Below, piece after piece: positions 35,323 through 43,350 of a stretch of 45,683 nucleotides of DNA. This DNA is from Candidatus Saganbacteria bacterium (GTDB lineage Bacteria > Margulisbacteria > WOR-1 > O2-12-FULL-45-9 > XYB2-FULL-48-7). The stretch lies in contig JAFGHC010000030.1 in the NCBI GenBank assembly GCA_016939335.1, positions 79,230-124,912 of the forward strand. Reading direction: 5' to 3'. The notes under the pieces are model-generated. The model did not search any database and was not told the origin of the DNA. It saw only the letters and a list, made by a program, of their open reading frames with translations. Position numbers and translations under genes: made by a program. How positions within the stretch are numbered: the first letter of the stretch is position 1; the number at the start of each line of letters is the position of its first letter.

Positions 35323-36320
35323 TTTCGCCTTTCATATTCGTCGTGGATCTCGCCGACAATTTCCTCGACCAGGTCCTCGAGCGTCACCAGGCCGAGCGTG
35401 TGCCCGAACTCGTCGACCACGACCGCCAGATGCTTGTAAGCCGCCTGCATCTGCTCCATCACGTCGCTGATCTTCTTGACGCCGGGGATGAAGAGCGCCT
35501 GGCGCAGGTGGTCAGTTAGCTTGTCCGCGCGGCCGGCCGCCAGCAGGTCCTTGGCATAGACCACACCGACGATGTTGTCGAAGTTCTGTTCGTAGACCGG
35601 CAGCCGGGAGTGTCCCGACTCCCTGATCCTGTCGATCGCCTCGCCGACCGTGCCGGCCGCCTCGCAGCAGACCATCTTGCCGCGCGCCGTCATCACGTCG
35701 CGGGCGGTCAGGTCGCCGAATTTGAAGACCGAGCTGATCATTTCCCGCTCCTCGCGCTCGATCGCCCCCTCCTTCTCCCCCAGGTAGAGCATGGCCTTGA
35801 TCTCCTCTTCCGTGATGAACGGCCCCCGCTCCGTCAGCTTGCCGCCGAACAGGAAAATGAACGGCCGGCTGATCAAAGAGATCAGCCAGGCGACCGGCGT
35901 CAGGACCCATTCAATGACCAAGAGCGGCGGCGCCAGGAGGAGCGACCAGCGTTCGGCGTTGCGGATCGCCACCGTCTTCGGCGTGATCTCGCCGAAGACC
36001 AGGATGAAGAGCGTCATCACCCCGACCGCCACGCCGATGATGACCCCGACATCGGCCAGCCCCAGCCGTTCAAAGTAACGCGTCACCACGGTCGTGGCCA
36101 GGACCGAAGCGCTGATGTTGACGACATTGTTGCCGATCAGCAGGGCCGTCAGCAGCTTGGCCGGGTCCTCGCGCAGCTGGCGCAGCGCACGCGCCCCCGG
36201 TTTCTTCATCTCGACCAGCTGGGCGATGCGCGGCCGGCCGACCGTCGTCATCGCCGTTTCCGCCGCCGCGAAAAAGGCGGAGAGCATGAGAAAGACCGCC
36301 AGCAGTAAAATCTCGATCAT
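35319..36320 (-). CDS. CNNM/CorC-like DUF21-CBS membrane protein lacking the C-terminal domain
   Basis: 333 residues. The DUF21 membrane domain (1-180) has four helices and the [36 protein letters not shown] blocks. A CBS pair follows ([60 protein letters not shown]). It ends [14 protein letters not shown], where most relatives carry an additional CorC/HlyC domain of about 80 residues. The family mediates Mg2+ or Co2+ efflux, with the CBS pair binding ATP. The start codon directly follows the dgkA stop. Confidence 0.9.
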   Translation of the reverse strand: MIEILLLAVFLMLSAFFAAAETAMTTVGRPRIAQLVEMKKPGARALRQLREDPAKLLTALLIGNNVVNISASVLATTVVTRYFERLGLADVGVIIGVAVGVMTLFILVFGEITPKTVAIRNAERWSLLLAPPLLVIEWVLTPVAWLISLISRPFIFLFGGKLTERGPFITEEEIKAMLYLGEKEGAIEREEREMISSVFKFGDLTARDVMTARGKMVCCEAAGTVGEAIDRIRESGHSRLPVYEQNFDNIVGVVYAKDLLAAGRADKLTDHLRQALFIPGVKKISDVMEQMQAAYKHLAVVVDEFGHTLGLVTLEDLVEEIVGEIHDEYERRK

Positions 36321-36674
36321 TTACCTGATCAACCTCACGCCGATGACCAGCACGCCGACCAGCCCCGCTGTGACCGCCGCGATCAGCACCGCGCCGGCCG
36401 CCACGTTCTTGGCCAGCGCCGCCAAGGGATTATTAGCCGGCTCGACCAGGTTCACCAGCTCCTCGAGCGCGGTGTTGAACATCTCCGCGGTGATCACCAG
36501 CCCGATCGTCAGCACCAGCAAGGCCAGTTCGAGCACGCCGACGCGCAAAGCGACCGCCACCACCAGCACGAGCAGCGCGATCAAAAAATGGAGCCAGAGA
36601 TTCCGCTCGGTCCGCCAGGCATGGACGGCCCCCAGGCGGGCAAATTTAAAGCTGCGCATAAGACGTTTCGGCAT
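36321..36674 (-). CDS. dgkA: Diacylglycerol/undecaprenol kinase (DgkA type)
   Basis: 117 residues with three membrane helices. FKFARLGAVHAWRTERNLWL at 7-26 is the N-terminal block, and VITAEMFNTALEELVNLVEP near 61-80 is the catalytic E-x-x-N-T-A-x-E region. Members phosphorylate diacylglycerol or undecaprenol. Next to ybeY and upstream of cell-wall genes, an undecaprenol-kinase role is plausible but not shown. Overlaps ybeY by 29 nt. Confidence 0.9.
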   Translation of the reverse strand: MPKRLMRSFKFARLGAVHAWRTERNLWLHFLIALLVLVVAVALRVGVLELALLVLTIGLVITAEMFNTALEELVNLVEPANNPLAALAKNVAAGAVLIAAVTAGLVGVLVIGVRLIR

Positions 36675-36993
36675 CTTTCATCATCCTCCCGTGGTTATAA
36701 CCCAGCACGTGCAGCGTCCCGTGGATCACCAGCCGCCTGACCTCGTCGCGATAGGCTACGCCGTATTTTTTTGCGTTCCGGCGCGCGGTCTCGCGGGAAA
36801 TTATCACGTCGCCCAGAGTTTTGCCTTCGTCATAACTGAACGACAAAACGTCGGTCGGTCTGTCCTTTCTCCTGAACTTCCTGTTCAGCACGCGCATTTC
36901 CCTGTCATTGATGAAACTCAAATCGATCGTCCCTTTTTTTTCTTCTCTTTTAATGATCTTCTTTATCAAAGTCTTCAAATCCCCGCTTCTCAC
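36646..36993 (-). CDS. ybeY: YbeY endoribonuclease / rRNA maturation factor
   Basis: 115 residues, slightly short. LSFINDREMRVLNRKFRRKD, RPTDVLSFSYDEG, and the zinc motif VIHGTLHVLGYNH (three histidines) are diagnostic. It matures the 16S rRNA 3' end and takes part in ribosome quality control. The start is a GTG at the edge of a degenerate repeat; family members usually begin with a short extra strand, so the true start may differ. The dgkA start lies inside its 3' end. Confidence 0.9.
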   Translation of the reverse strand: MRSGDLKTLIKKIIKREEKKGTIDLSFINDREMRVLNRKFRRKDRPTDVLSFSYDEGKTLGDVIISRETARRNAKKYGVAYRDEVRRLVIHGTLHVLGYNHGRMMKDAETSYAQL

Positions 36994-37022
36994 TTTTTAC
37001 TTCTTACTTTTCACTTCTTACT
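36991..37022 (-). repeat. AAGTAAGAAGTGAAA-type repeat at the murA stop / ybeY start
   Basis: Degenerate AGTAAGAAGTGAAA units fill the 17-nt gap. They supply the murA stop codon (within AAGTAAGAAGTGA) and the ybeY GTG start. Confidence 0.65.
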
Positions 37023-38267
37023 TATATCCGCTCCCAGCGCGTTGAACCTCTCGGCCAGGCGTTCGTAGCCGCGGTTCAGGTGATGGTCGCGGTCCTCGAG
37101 CAGCGTCTCGCCCTCCGCCGCCAGGCCGGCCAAGAGCAGCGCCGCCCCCGCCCGCAGGTCGGTGACCCGCACCGGTGCGCCGGAGAGCCGGCTGACGCCG
37201 TTGACGATCGCGCTCTGCCCTTCCAGTTTGATGTCGGCCCCCATCCGGCAGAGTTCCGGCAGGTGCATGAAACGGTTCTCGAAGACGCTTTCGGAAATAA
37301 CCGAGGTGCCGGCGGAAAGCGACAGCAAGGCGGTGAGCTGCGGCTGCATGTCGGTCGGGAAGCCGGGGTACGGCAGCGTTTTGACGTCAACCGCCTTGAA
37401 GCCGTCGCCTGCGGCCACGACTATCTCGTCGCTGCCCGGCACGACCCTGACCCCCATCTCCTGCAGCTTATTGATCGTGGCCGTCAGATGGTCGGGCACG
37501 ACCCGCTTGAGCTTGAGCTCGCCTCTGGTGATCGCGGCGGCGACCATCAGCGTTCCCGCTTCGATCCGGTCGGGAATGATCGTGTATTCGACCGGCGCCA
37601 GTTGCGGCACTCCCTCAACACGGATCTGTTCGCTGCCGGCCCCTTCGATCCGCGCCCCCGCGGCGATCAGGAAATTGGCCAGGTCGACGATCTCCGGCTC
37701 GCGCGCCGCGTTGCCGATCAGCGTTTCCCCTTCGGCCAGCGCCGCCGCCATCAGCACCGATTCGGTCGCGCCGACCGAGGGAAAGTCAAAATGGATCTTG
37801 GCGCCGCGCAGCCGGTTTGCGCTGGCAATGACAAAGCCGTGCTCGAGCTCGACCCGGGCGCCGAGCGCTTCCAGTCCTTTGATGTGGATATCGACCGGCC
37901 GCGAGCCGATGGCGCAGCCGCCCGGCAGCGGGATCTTGGCCAGTCCCTTGACCGCCAGGATCGGACCGATGACGAAAAAGGAGGCGCGCATTTTGGTCAC
38001 CAGTTCGTAGGGAGCGACGTGCCGCACCTGGTAATTCCAGACATTGACGGTATTGGGGGACGACTGCGAATACTCGGCGCGCAGTCCGAGCGCGCGCAGG
38101 ACCCGGATCATGGTGGTGACATCGAGCAAATTGGGGACGTTGCGGACGACCGAGCGCCCCGGCAGCATGATCGTCGCCGCCAGGATCGGCAAGGCCGCGT
38201 TCTTGGAGCCGGAAACATTGACCTCGCCCCGCAGGGGTTTAGCCCCCTTAACCACCAGCTTGAGCAT
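37011..38267 (-). CDS. murA: UDP-N-acetylglucosamine 1-carboxyvinyltransferase
   Basis: 418 residues, full length. LRGEVNVSGSKNAALPILAA near 12-31, the catalytic cysteine in LPGGCAIGSRPVDIHIKGLE near 112-131, and FPTDMQPQLTALLSLSAGTS near 300-319. It transfers enolpyruvate to UDP-GlcNAc, the first committed step of peptidoglycan synthesis. The cysteine predicts fosfomycin sensitivity. It overlaps wecB by 20 nt. The last three residues (SKK) come from a short repeat. Confidence 0.96.
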   Translation of the reverse strand: MLKLVVKGAKPLRGEVNVSGSKNAALPILAATIMLPGRSVVRNVPNLLDVTTMIRVLRALGLRAEYSQSSPNTVNVWNYQVRHVAPYELVTKMRASFFVIGPILAVKGLAKIPLPGGCAIGSRPVDIHIKGLEALGARVELEHGFVIASANRLRGAKIHFDFPSVGATESVLMAAALAEGETLIGNAAREPEIVDLANFLIAAGARIEGAGSEQIRVEGVPQLAPVEYTIIPDRIEAGTLMVAAAITRGELKLKRVVPDHLTATINKLQEMGVRVVPGSDEIVVAAGDGFKAVDVKTLPYPGFPTDMQPQLTALLSLSAGTSVISESVFENRFMHLPELCRMGADIKLEGQSAIVNGVSRLSGAPVRVTDLRAGAALLLAGLAAEGETLLEDRDHHLNRGYERLAERFNALGADISKK

Positions 38268-39411
38268 TGAACTCCTCCGGCCGCTGGTCCTTGGCCCCGA
38301 AATAATGGAGCAGTGCCCCGCCGATCCGCGCGCTCGCCCGGCCGTCGCCGTAAGGGTTGACGGCCCGCGTCATCCGTTCATAAGCCGCGCGGTCGGTCAG
38401 CAGGCGTTCGGCTTCGTCAAAGATCACCTGTTCGTCCAGCCCGACCAGCTTGACGGTCCCCGCCTCGACCGCGTCCGGCCGCTCCGTTTTTTCGCGCAGC
38501 ACCAGGACCGGTTTACCGAGCGAAGGGGCCTCTTCCTGCACCCCGCCCGAATCGGTCAGGATAAGATAGGCCGCCTTCATCAAATGGACAAAGGCTTCGT
38601 AATCAAGCGGCTCGGTCAGTTCGACATTGTCAACGTCCTCGAGCAGTTCGTTGATCACGTTCCTGACCAAGGGATTCCGGTGGACCGGGATGATGAATTC
38701 GACCTCGCCGCGGTGGCGCTCGGCCAGTTTTTTGATCGCGGCGCAGATATTTTTCAGCGGCTGGCCGAAGCTCTCGCGGCGGTGCGCGGTCACCAGCACG
38801 GTCTTTTTGCCGCGGGCCAGCTTGAGACCGGCCTGTTCCAGCGAGAAAACGCGCCCGGCCACCGCCAGCAGGGCATCGATCACTGTGTTGCCGGTCAGAT
38901 AGATCCGCTCCCGGGGTATGTTCTCCGCCATCAGGTTGGCCGCCGAGCTCCGGGTCGGCGCAAAGTGCAGATCGGCCAGATTGGAGATCAGTTTGCGGTT
39001 CATCTCTTCGGGGAACGGCCGCTTTTTATCGAAAGTGCGCAGGCCGGCTTCAATGTGACCGAGCGGGACGCCATAATAAAAAGCCGCCAGCGCGGCGGCA
39101 AAAGCGGTTGAGGTATCGCCCTGGACCAGCAGCATCTCCGGCTTCTCGCGCAGGATGATCTCTTCCAGCCCCTGCAGCGATTTGGTCACGATGCCGGGGA
39201 TGGTCTGATTCTCTTCCATGATGCCGAGATCGTAATCGGCATCGAGGCCGAAGAGTCTCATGACCTGGTCAAGCATCTGGCGGTGCTGGCCGGTCGTCAC
39301 CACGATCGGCTCAAGGATGTCGGGATATTTCTCGATTTCCTTGATGACCGGCGCCATTTTGATCGCCTCCGGCCGGGTCCCGAACACAAACATGATCCGC
39401 TTGCGATTCAT
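38248..39411 (-). CDS. wecB: UDP-N-acetylglucosamine 2-epimerase (non-hydrolysing)
   Basis: 387 residues. RKRIMFVFGTRPEAIKMAPV at 3-22, HRQMLDQVMRLFGL, VQGDTSTAFAAALAAFY, HIEAGLRTFDKKRPFPEEMN, and LTDSGGVQEEAPSLGKPVLV are the conserved GT-B-fold blocks. It converts UDP-GlcNAc to UDP-ManNAc for surface polysaccharide or linkage units. It lies between the wecA-like transferase and murA, so three UDP-GlcNAc-using enzymes are co-expressed. A GGAG ribosome site precedes the ATG. Confidence 0.95.
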   Translation of the reverse strand: MNRKRIMFVFGTRPEAIKMAPVIKEIEKYPDILEPIVVTTGQHRQMLDQVMRLFGLDADYDLGIMEENQTIPGIVTKSLQGLEEIILREKPEMLLVQGDTSTAFAAALAAFYYGVPLGHIEAGLRTFDKKRPFPEEMNRKLISNLADLHFAPTRSSAANLMAENIPRERIYLTGNTVIDALLAVAGRVFSLEQAGLKLARGKKTVLVTAHRRESFGQPLKNICAAIKKLAERHRGEVEFIIPVHRNPLVRNVINELLEDVDNVELTEPLDYEAFVHLMKAAYLILTDSGGVQEEAPSLGKPVLVLREKTERPDAVEAGTVKLVGLDEQVIFDEAERLLTDRAAYERMTRAVNPYGDGRASARIGGALLHYFGAKDQRPEEFNAQAGG

Positions 39412-39432
39412 TAATCTCCTGCTCCCTACCCT

Positions 39433-40386
39433 CTACCTTTGTAAAGCCATGAACAACGCTAAGATCCCCAGAAAGAAACAGGCGACGTAGATCGAGAGCA
39501 CCGCTTCGCGCTGGGACAGCCCCGCGCGCAGCAAAAGATGGTGGATATGCCGGTTGTCGGCGGCAAAGAGGTTCCGGCGGTCCTTGAGGCGCCGGAAAAC
39601 GGCAAAGGCCGTGTCGAAGATCGGCACCGCCAGGACGATCAGCGGCAGGAAGAGAGCGACGACCAGTGTCGTCTTGAAAACGCCAATGATCGCCGAAGCG
39701 GCCAGCACAAAGCCGAGAAAGTAACTGCCGGAATCGCCTAAAAAGATCGAGGCCGGAAAAAAGTTGTAGCGCAGGAAGCCGAGCGCCGCGCCGGCCACCG
39801 CCAGCATCAGCAGCGCCGCACCGGGCTGATGCGTGCGCAGGGCAACCAGGAACAAGGTTCCGGCGGCGATCAGCGTCACCCCGGAGGCCAGCCCGTCAAG
39901 CCCGTCGATCAGGTTGACCGCGTTGGTCATCCCCACCAGCCAGACCAGGGTCAGGGGAACGGCGACCAGGCCGAGGGGAACAACGCCGGCCAGCGGATTG
40001 GTGACGAAAGAGATCTCCACCCCGAAATAGATCGCGACCGAGGCGCCGATGATCTGCCAGACCAGTTTGGCCATCGGTTTCATCCCTCTCATGTCGTCCA
40101 GCAGGCCGGCGAGCAGGACGATCGAGCCGCCGAGCAGGATGCCGAGGATCGGATGGGGATTGATCTTGATCCCGTGTTCGGCGCCGATCAGCAGGCCGAA
40201 AAGGACCGCGACCGAAAAACCGAAAAAGATGGCGATGCCGCCGGTGCGCGGGGTGCTCTGGGTATGGACTTTTCTCGCGGCCGGCCGGTCGACCGCGCCG
40301 ATTTCGGGGGCAAAACTGCGAACCATCGGGGTAAGTAAAATGGTCAATATCAGGGCGATCAAGAAGGTTGCAAAGAACGTAAGCAT
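39433..40386 (-). CDS. WecA/TagO-type undecaprenyl-phosphate GlcNAc-1-phosphate transferase
   Basis: 317 residues with about ten membrane helices. LLDDMRGMKPMAKL (DD motif) near 91, VNLIDGLDGLASGVTLI near 155, FLGDSGSYFLGF near 215, and DNRHIHHLLLRAGLS near 277 are the polyprenyl-phosphate HexNAc-1-P transferase motifs. It loads GlcNAc-1-P on undecaprenyl phosphate to start O-antigen, ECA or teichoic-acid-like glycans. First gene of the eight-gene minus-strand unit. TATTAT ends 6 nt and TATAAT 11 nt before its ATG on the minus strand. Confidence 0.93.
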   Translation of the reverse strand: MLTFFATFLIALILTILLTPMVRSFAPEIGAVDRPAARKVHTQSTPRTGGIAIFFGFSVAVLFGLLIGAEHGIKINPHPILGILLGGSIVLLAGLLDDMRGMKPMAKLVWQIIGASVAIYFGVEISFVTNPLAGVVPLGLVAVPLTLVWLVGMTNAVNLIDGLDGLASGVTLIAAGTLFLVALRTHQPGAALLMLAVAGAALGFLRYNFFPASIFLGDSGSYFLGFVLAASAIIGVFKTTLVVALFLPLIVLAVPIFDTAFAVFRRLKDRRNLFAADNRHIHHLLLRAGLSQREAVLSIYVACFFLGILALFMALQR

Positions 40387-40392
40387 TACGGG

Positions 40393-40403
40393 ATAATATT
40401 ATA
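40393..40403 (-). promoter_or_regulatory. -10 region of the wecA-to-pyrG operon
   Basis: Overlapping TATAAT (40403-40398) and TATTAT (40398-40393) on the minus strand; 11 and 6 nt respectively to the ATG at 40386. TTGGAC at 40427-40422 could be a -35 with an 18-nt spacer to TATAAT. Confidence 0.5.
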
Positions 40404-40436
40404 CCACTTCCCCTGTCCAAAGTCCAACCAGCGTGG

Positions 40437-40442
40437 TAAAAT
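40437..40442 (+). promoter_or_regulatory. -10 box (TAAAAT) of the gmhA operon
   Basis: TAAAAT ends 9 nt before the ATG at 40452. The -35 is weak. Divergent from the wecA operon promoter within about 65 bp. Confidence 0.45.
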
Positions 40443-40451
40443 TATCGCATT

Positions 40452-41024
40452 ATGATGAAAGACCAGATCGAGAACGAGCTCAAAGCCAGCATCGAGACCA
40501 AGGAACAGGTCCTGCAAAACCTTGTCCCCCAGATCGAAAAAGCCGCCCGGCTGATGACAGACGCGCTCAAGGCCGGCAACAAGATCATGTTCTTCGGCAA
40601 CGGCGGCTCGGCGGCCGACGCCCAGCACCTGGCTGCGGAACTGATCAGCCGGTTCATGCTGGAAAGAAGGTCGCTCCCGGCCATCGCCCTGACCACCGAC
40701 ACTTCGATCATCACCGCCGTCGGCAACGACTATTTATTCGACAACATCTTTGCCCGGCAGATCGAAGGGCTGGCCAAACAGGGCGACATCGCTTTCGGCC
40801 TCTCGACCTCCGGCAATTCAAAGAACGTCATTGCCGGGCTGGAAAAAGCCAAACAGCTGGGCTGCCGGACGATCGGTCTGACCGGACAGGGAGGCAAGAT
40901 CGGCGCGCTGGCCGAGCTCGCGCTCAAGGTCCCGGCCACCGTCACCCCGCGCATCCAGGAAAGCCACATCACGATCGGCCACATCCTCTGCCATCTGATC
41001 GAACAGGAGCTCTTCGGCCAGTAA
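40452..41024 (+). CDS. gmhA: Sedoheptulose-7-phosphate isomerase
   Basis: 190 residues, a SIS-domain enzyme. IMFFGNGGSAADAQHLAAEL near 46-65, ITAVGNDYLFDNIFARQIEG, AFGLSTSGNSKNVIAGLEKA, and a C-terminal ESHITIGHILCHLIEQELFG with metal-binding residues. It starts ADP-heptose synthesis for LPS inner core. hldD is two genes on; hldE/gmhB are not in the window. Its stop codon overlaps the nikR start (TAATG). Confidence 0.95.
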   Translation: MMKDQIENELKASIETKEQVLQNLVPQIEKAARLMTDALKAGNKIMFFGNGGSAADAQHLAAELISRFMLERRSLPAIALTTDTSIITAVGNDYLFDNIFARQIEGLAKQGDIAFGLSTSGNSKNVIAGLEKAKQLGCRTIGLTGQGGKIGALAELALKVPATVTPRIQESHITIGHILCHLIEQELFGQ

Positions 41025-41443
41025 TGAAAGAGCGAACCCAGCGCTTCGGCGTCTCGATGGACGACTCGCTGCTGCACGAACTCGACCGGTTCATCCGCCG
41101 GAAAGGCTACGCCAACCGCTCGGAAGCGATCCGCGATTTCGTGCGCGAAAACCTGGTGGAGGAAGAATGGGCAACTAACAAGCCGGTGGTCGGCACCGTC
41201 ACGCTGGTCTACGACCATGATGAACTGGAGCTGCCGAAAAAACTGACCGATCTGCAGCACCATTTCCACAAAGAAGTGATCTCGACCACGCATATTCACC
41301 TTGACGAGCACAACTGCCTGGAGATCCTGGCGCTCAAGGGACAGGGGGCAAGGGTCAAGGCGATCGCCGACAAGCTGATCGCGGCCAAAGGGGTCAAGCA
41401 CGGCAAGCTGGTCATGACGACGACCGGCCGGGAACTGGCCTGA
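41024..41443 (+). CDS. nikR: NikR nickel-responsive regulator
   Basis: 139 residues. The N-terminal ribbon-helix-helix is QRFGVSMDDSLLHELDRFIR to RSEAIRDFVRENLVEE. The C-terminal ACT-like metal domain holds the nickel ligands in HHFHKEVISTTHIHLDEHNC (His, His-x-His and Cys). NikR represses nickel uptake genes when nickel is bound. Here it is translationally coupled to gmhA, an unusual position. The window also encodes larB and larC, so nickel handling is a shared theme; no nik transporter is visible. Confidence 0.93.
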   Translation: MKERTQRFGVSMDDSLLHELDRFIRRKGYANRSEAIRDFVRENLVEEEWATNKPVVGTVTLVYDHDELELPKKLTDLQHHFHKEVISTTHIHLDEHNCLEILALKGQGARVKAIADKLIAAKGVKHGKLVMTTTGRELA

Positions 41444-41449
41444 AAGCAG

Positions 41450-42424
41450 ATGAAGGTAATTGTCACCGGCGGCGCCGGTTTTATCGGCAGTTGCTTCGTC
41501 GAAAAACTTAACCGGTCCGGGGAACAAGACATCATCATCGTCGACGAAGCGGGAGCCGCTGCCCGCTGGGGCAATCTGGCCGGCAAACAATACTCGGCCT
41601 GCCTGGAGAAGACCGATTTTCTCAAACAGGTGTCGGCGGAACATTTCTCAGCTTCGGTCAAAGCGCTGTTCCATATCGGCGCCTGCTCTTCCACGACGGA
41701 GCAAAACGCGGACTACCTGAAGGCGAACAACCTGGAATACTCCAAGACGCTGGCGCGCTGGGCGCTCCGTCACGGGATACCGTTCTTTTACGCCAGCTCC
41801 GCCGCGACTTACGGCGACGGCGCCCAGGGCTACAGCGACGCCGAAGAAAATATCCCCCGCCTCCGGCCGCTGAACCTTTACGGGCAGTCGAAACAGGACT
41901 TCGACCTCTGGCTGCTGGAGAACAAGCTCACGGGCAAGGTCGCCGGCTGGAAATATTTCAATGTCTTTGGGCCAAACGAATATCACAAGGGCGACATGCG
42001 CAGCCTGGTGCTCAAGGGGTACGAGCAGGTCAAGCAGGGCGGCAAGCTCCGTCTTTTTAAATCGTACCGGCCGGACTACCGGGACGGCGAGCAAAAGCGC
42101 GATTTTGTTTATATCAAGGACGTGATCGATCTGATGTGGGAGTTTTATCTCCATCCGAACGTCAAAGGGATATTTAACGTCGGGTCCGGCACCGCCCGCA
42201 GCTGGAACGACCTGGCCCGGGCCATCTTCGCGGCGCTCAAACTGCCGTCCCGGATCGAGTACATCGAGATGCCGCCCGTCCTGCGCGACAAATACCAGTA
42301 TTTCACCGAAGCCGACCTGAACAAACTGAAGCGAACCGGCCTGCCGTATAAAGTCACTTCCCTGGAAGCGGCCGTCAATGATTACGTCGTCAATTACCTG
42401 GAAAAAGGCGCCGCCCGCTTATAA
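41450..42424 (+). CDS. hldD: ADP-L-glycero-D-manno-heptose-6-epimerase
   Basis: 324 residues, extended SDR. KVIVTGGAGFIGSCFVEKL at the N-terminus (NAD(P) loop), HIGACSSTTEQNADYLKANN near 76-95, catalytic Tyr-x3-Lys in NLYGQSKQDFDLW near 142-154, KYFNVFGPNEYHKGDMRS near 166-183. It makes the L-glycero heptose donor for the LPS core. It lies 6 nt after nikR with no separate promoter, so it belongs to the gmhA unit. Confidence 0.95.
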   Translation: MKVIVTGGAGFIGSCFVEKLNRSGEQDIIIVDEAGAAARWGNLAGKQYSACLEKTDFLKQVSAEHFSASVKALFHIGACSSTTEQNADYLKANNLEYSKTLARWALRHGIPFFYASSAATYGDGAQGYSDAEENIPRLRPLNLYGQSKQDFDLWLLENKLTGKVAGWKYFNVFGPNEYHKGDMRSLVLKGYEQVKQGGKLRLFKSYRPDYRDGEQKRDFVYIKDVIDLMWEFYLHPNVKGIFNVGSGTARSWNDLARAIFAALKLPSRIEYIEMPPVLRDKYQYFTEADLNKLKRTGLPYKVTSLEAAVNDYVVNYLEKGAARL

Positions 42425-42426
42425 TC

Positions 42427-43350
42427 ATGAAGAAAATATTCGTCACCGGGATCAGCGGCTGCGTCGGGCACTATCTTTTCGACGAGCTCTCTGCCGAACC
42501 TGATTACCATCTTTATTTATTGGTCCGCGATCCCGCCCGCTTGCGGTTCAATTATAAAAACAACGCCCGGGTGACGGTCGTCACAGGCGATCTTGAGAAC
42601 ATCGGCCGGCACGCCGGCCTGATCAAAGAGATGGATTTTATCGTCCACGCGGCCGCCGACTGGGGCGCCCATGAGAACAATCTCGATCATTCGATCGATT
42701 TTTTCAACCTGATCGATCCCGCCCGCTGCCGGAAAGTCATTTATATTTCGACCGCCAGCATCCTCGGCCCGGACAATAAACCGGTGCCGGAAGCCGCCAC
42801 GCTCGGCACTCATTATATCCGCGGCAAATACCTGTTCCATAAAATATTGCCTGATCTGCCGGTCTATCCCAAAGTCATCACCCTCTTCCCCACCTGGGTC
42901 CTGGGCGGGGATACGGCCCATCCCTATTCCCACGCCACCGCCGGCATCCTGGGGATACGTTCCTGGCTCTGGCTGATCCGCTTTTTTAAGGTCGACGCCG
43001 GCTTCCATTACATCCACGCCAGGGATATCGCCAGGGTCATCAAACATCTTTTAAAAAACGAGGCCGAAGAGAAGGAATTCGTGCTCGGCAATCCCGCCGT
43101 GACCGCCGGGCGATTAATTGAGGCGATCTGCAATTATTTCGGCTGGCGGGTCTATTTTCAGCTGCCGATCTCCCTGCCGCTGGCGGTTTTCCTGGCCCAG
43201 GTCACCGGGCACAAATTACACCCGTGGGACCTTTACTGTTTCAAGCGGAGGAATTTCGTTTGCCAGGCCGTTAACGCGGCAAATTTCGGCCTGCCGTCCG
43301 GGCTGACCACGGTCCGGCAGGTCCTGGCCGACGCGGAGGGAAGATCATGA
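42427..43350 (+). CDS. NAD-dependent epimerase/dehydratase (extended SDR)
   Basis: 307 residues. The cofactor loop is VTGISGCVGHYLFDEL near 5-20 and the YxxxK-type active site lies in THYIRGKYLFHK near 127-138. The structural pattern of atypical extended SDRs is seen (TLFPTWVLGGDTAHPYSHAT; HYIHARDIARVIKHLL). The substrate is unknown; position after hldD suggests surface sugar or lipid modification. The ATG lies 2 nt after the hldD stop, and the stop overlaps the MFS start. Confidence 0.85.
   Translation: MKKIFVTGISGCVGHYLFDELSAEPDYHLYLLVRDPARLRFNYKNNARVTVVTGDLENIGRHAGLIKEMDFIVHAAADWGAHENNLDHSIDFFNLIDPARCRKVIYISTASILGPDNKPVPEAATLGTHYIRGKYLFHKILPDLPVYPKVITLFPTWVLGGDTAHPYSHATAGILGIRSWLWLIRFFKVDAGFHYIHARDIARVIKHLLKNEAEEKEFVLGNPAVTAGRLIEAICNYFGWRVYFQLPISLPLAVFLAQVTGHKLHPWDLYCFKRRNFVCQAVNAANFGLPSGLTTVRQVLADAEGRS

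Noticed and set aside
40433-41443. A 336-residue ORF running into nikR
   Set aside because: Its first half is an out-of-frame reading of gmhA. NikR itself starts at the ATG at 41024, overlapping the gmhA stop.
42418-42426. TTATAATC just before the SDR start as a -10 box
   Set aside because: It overlaps the hldD stop codon and leaves only about 1-2 nt before the ATG; the gene is coupled to hldD.
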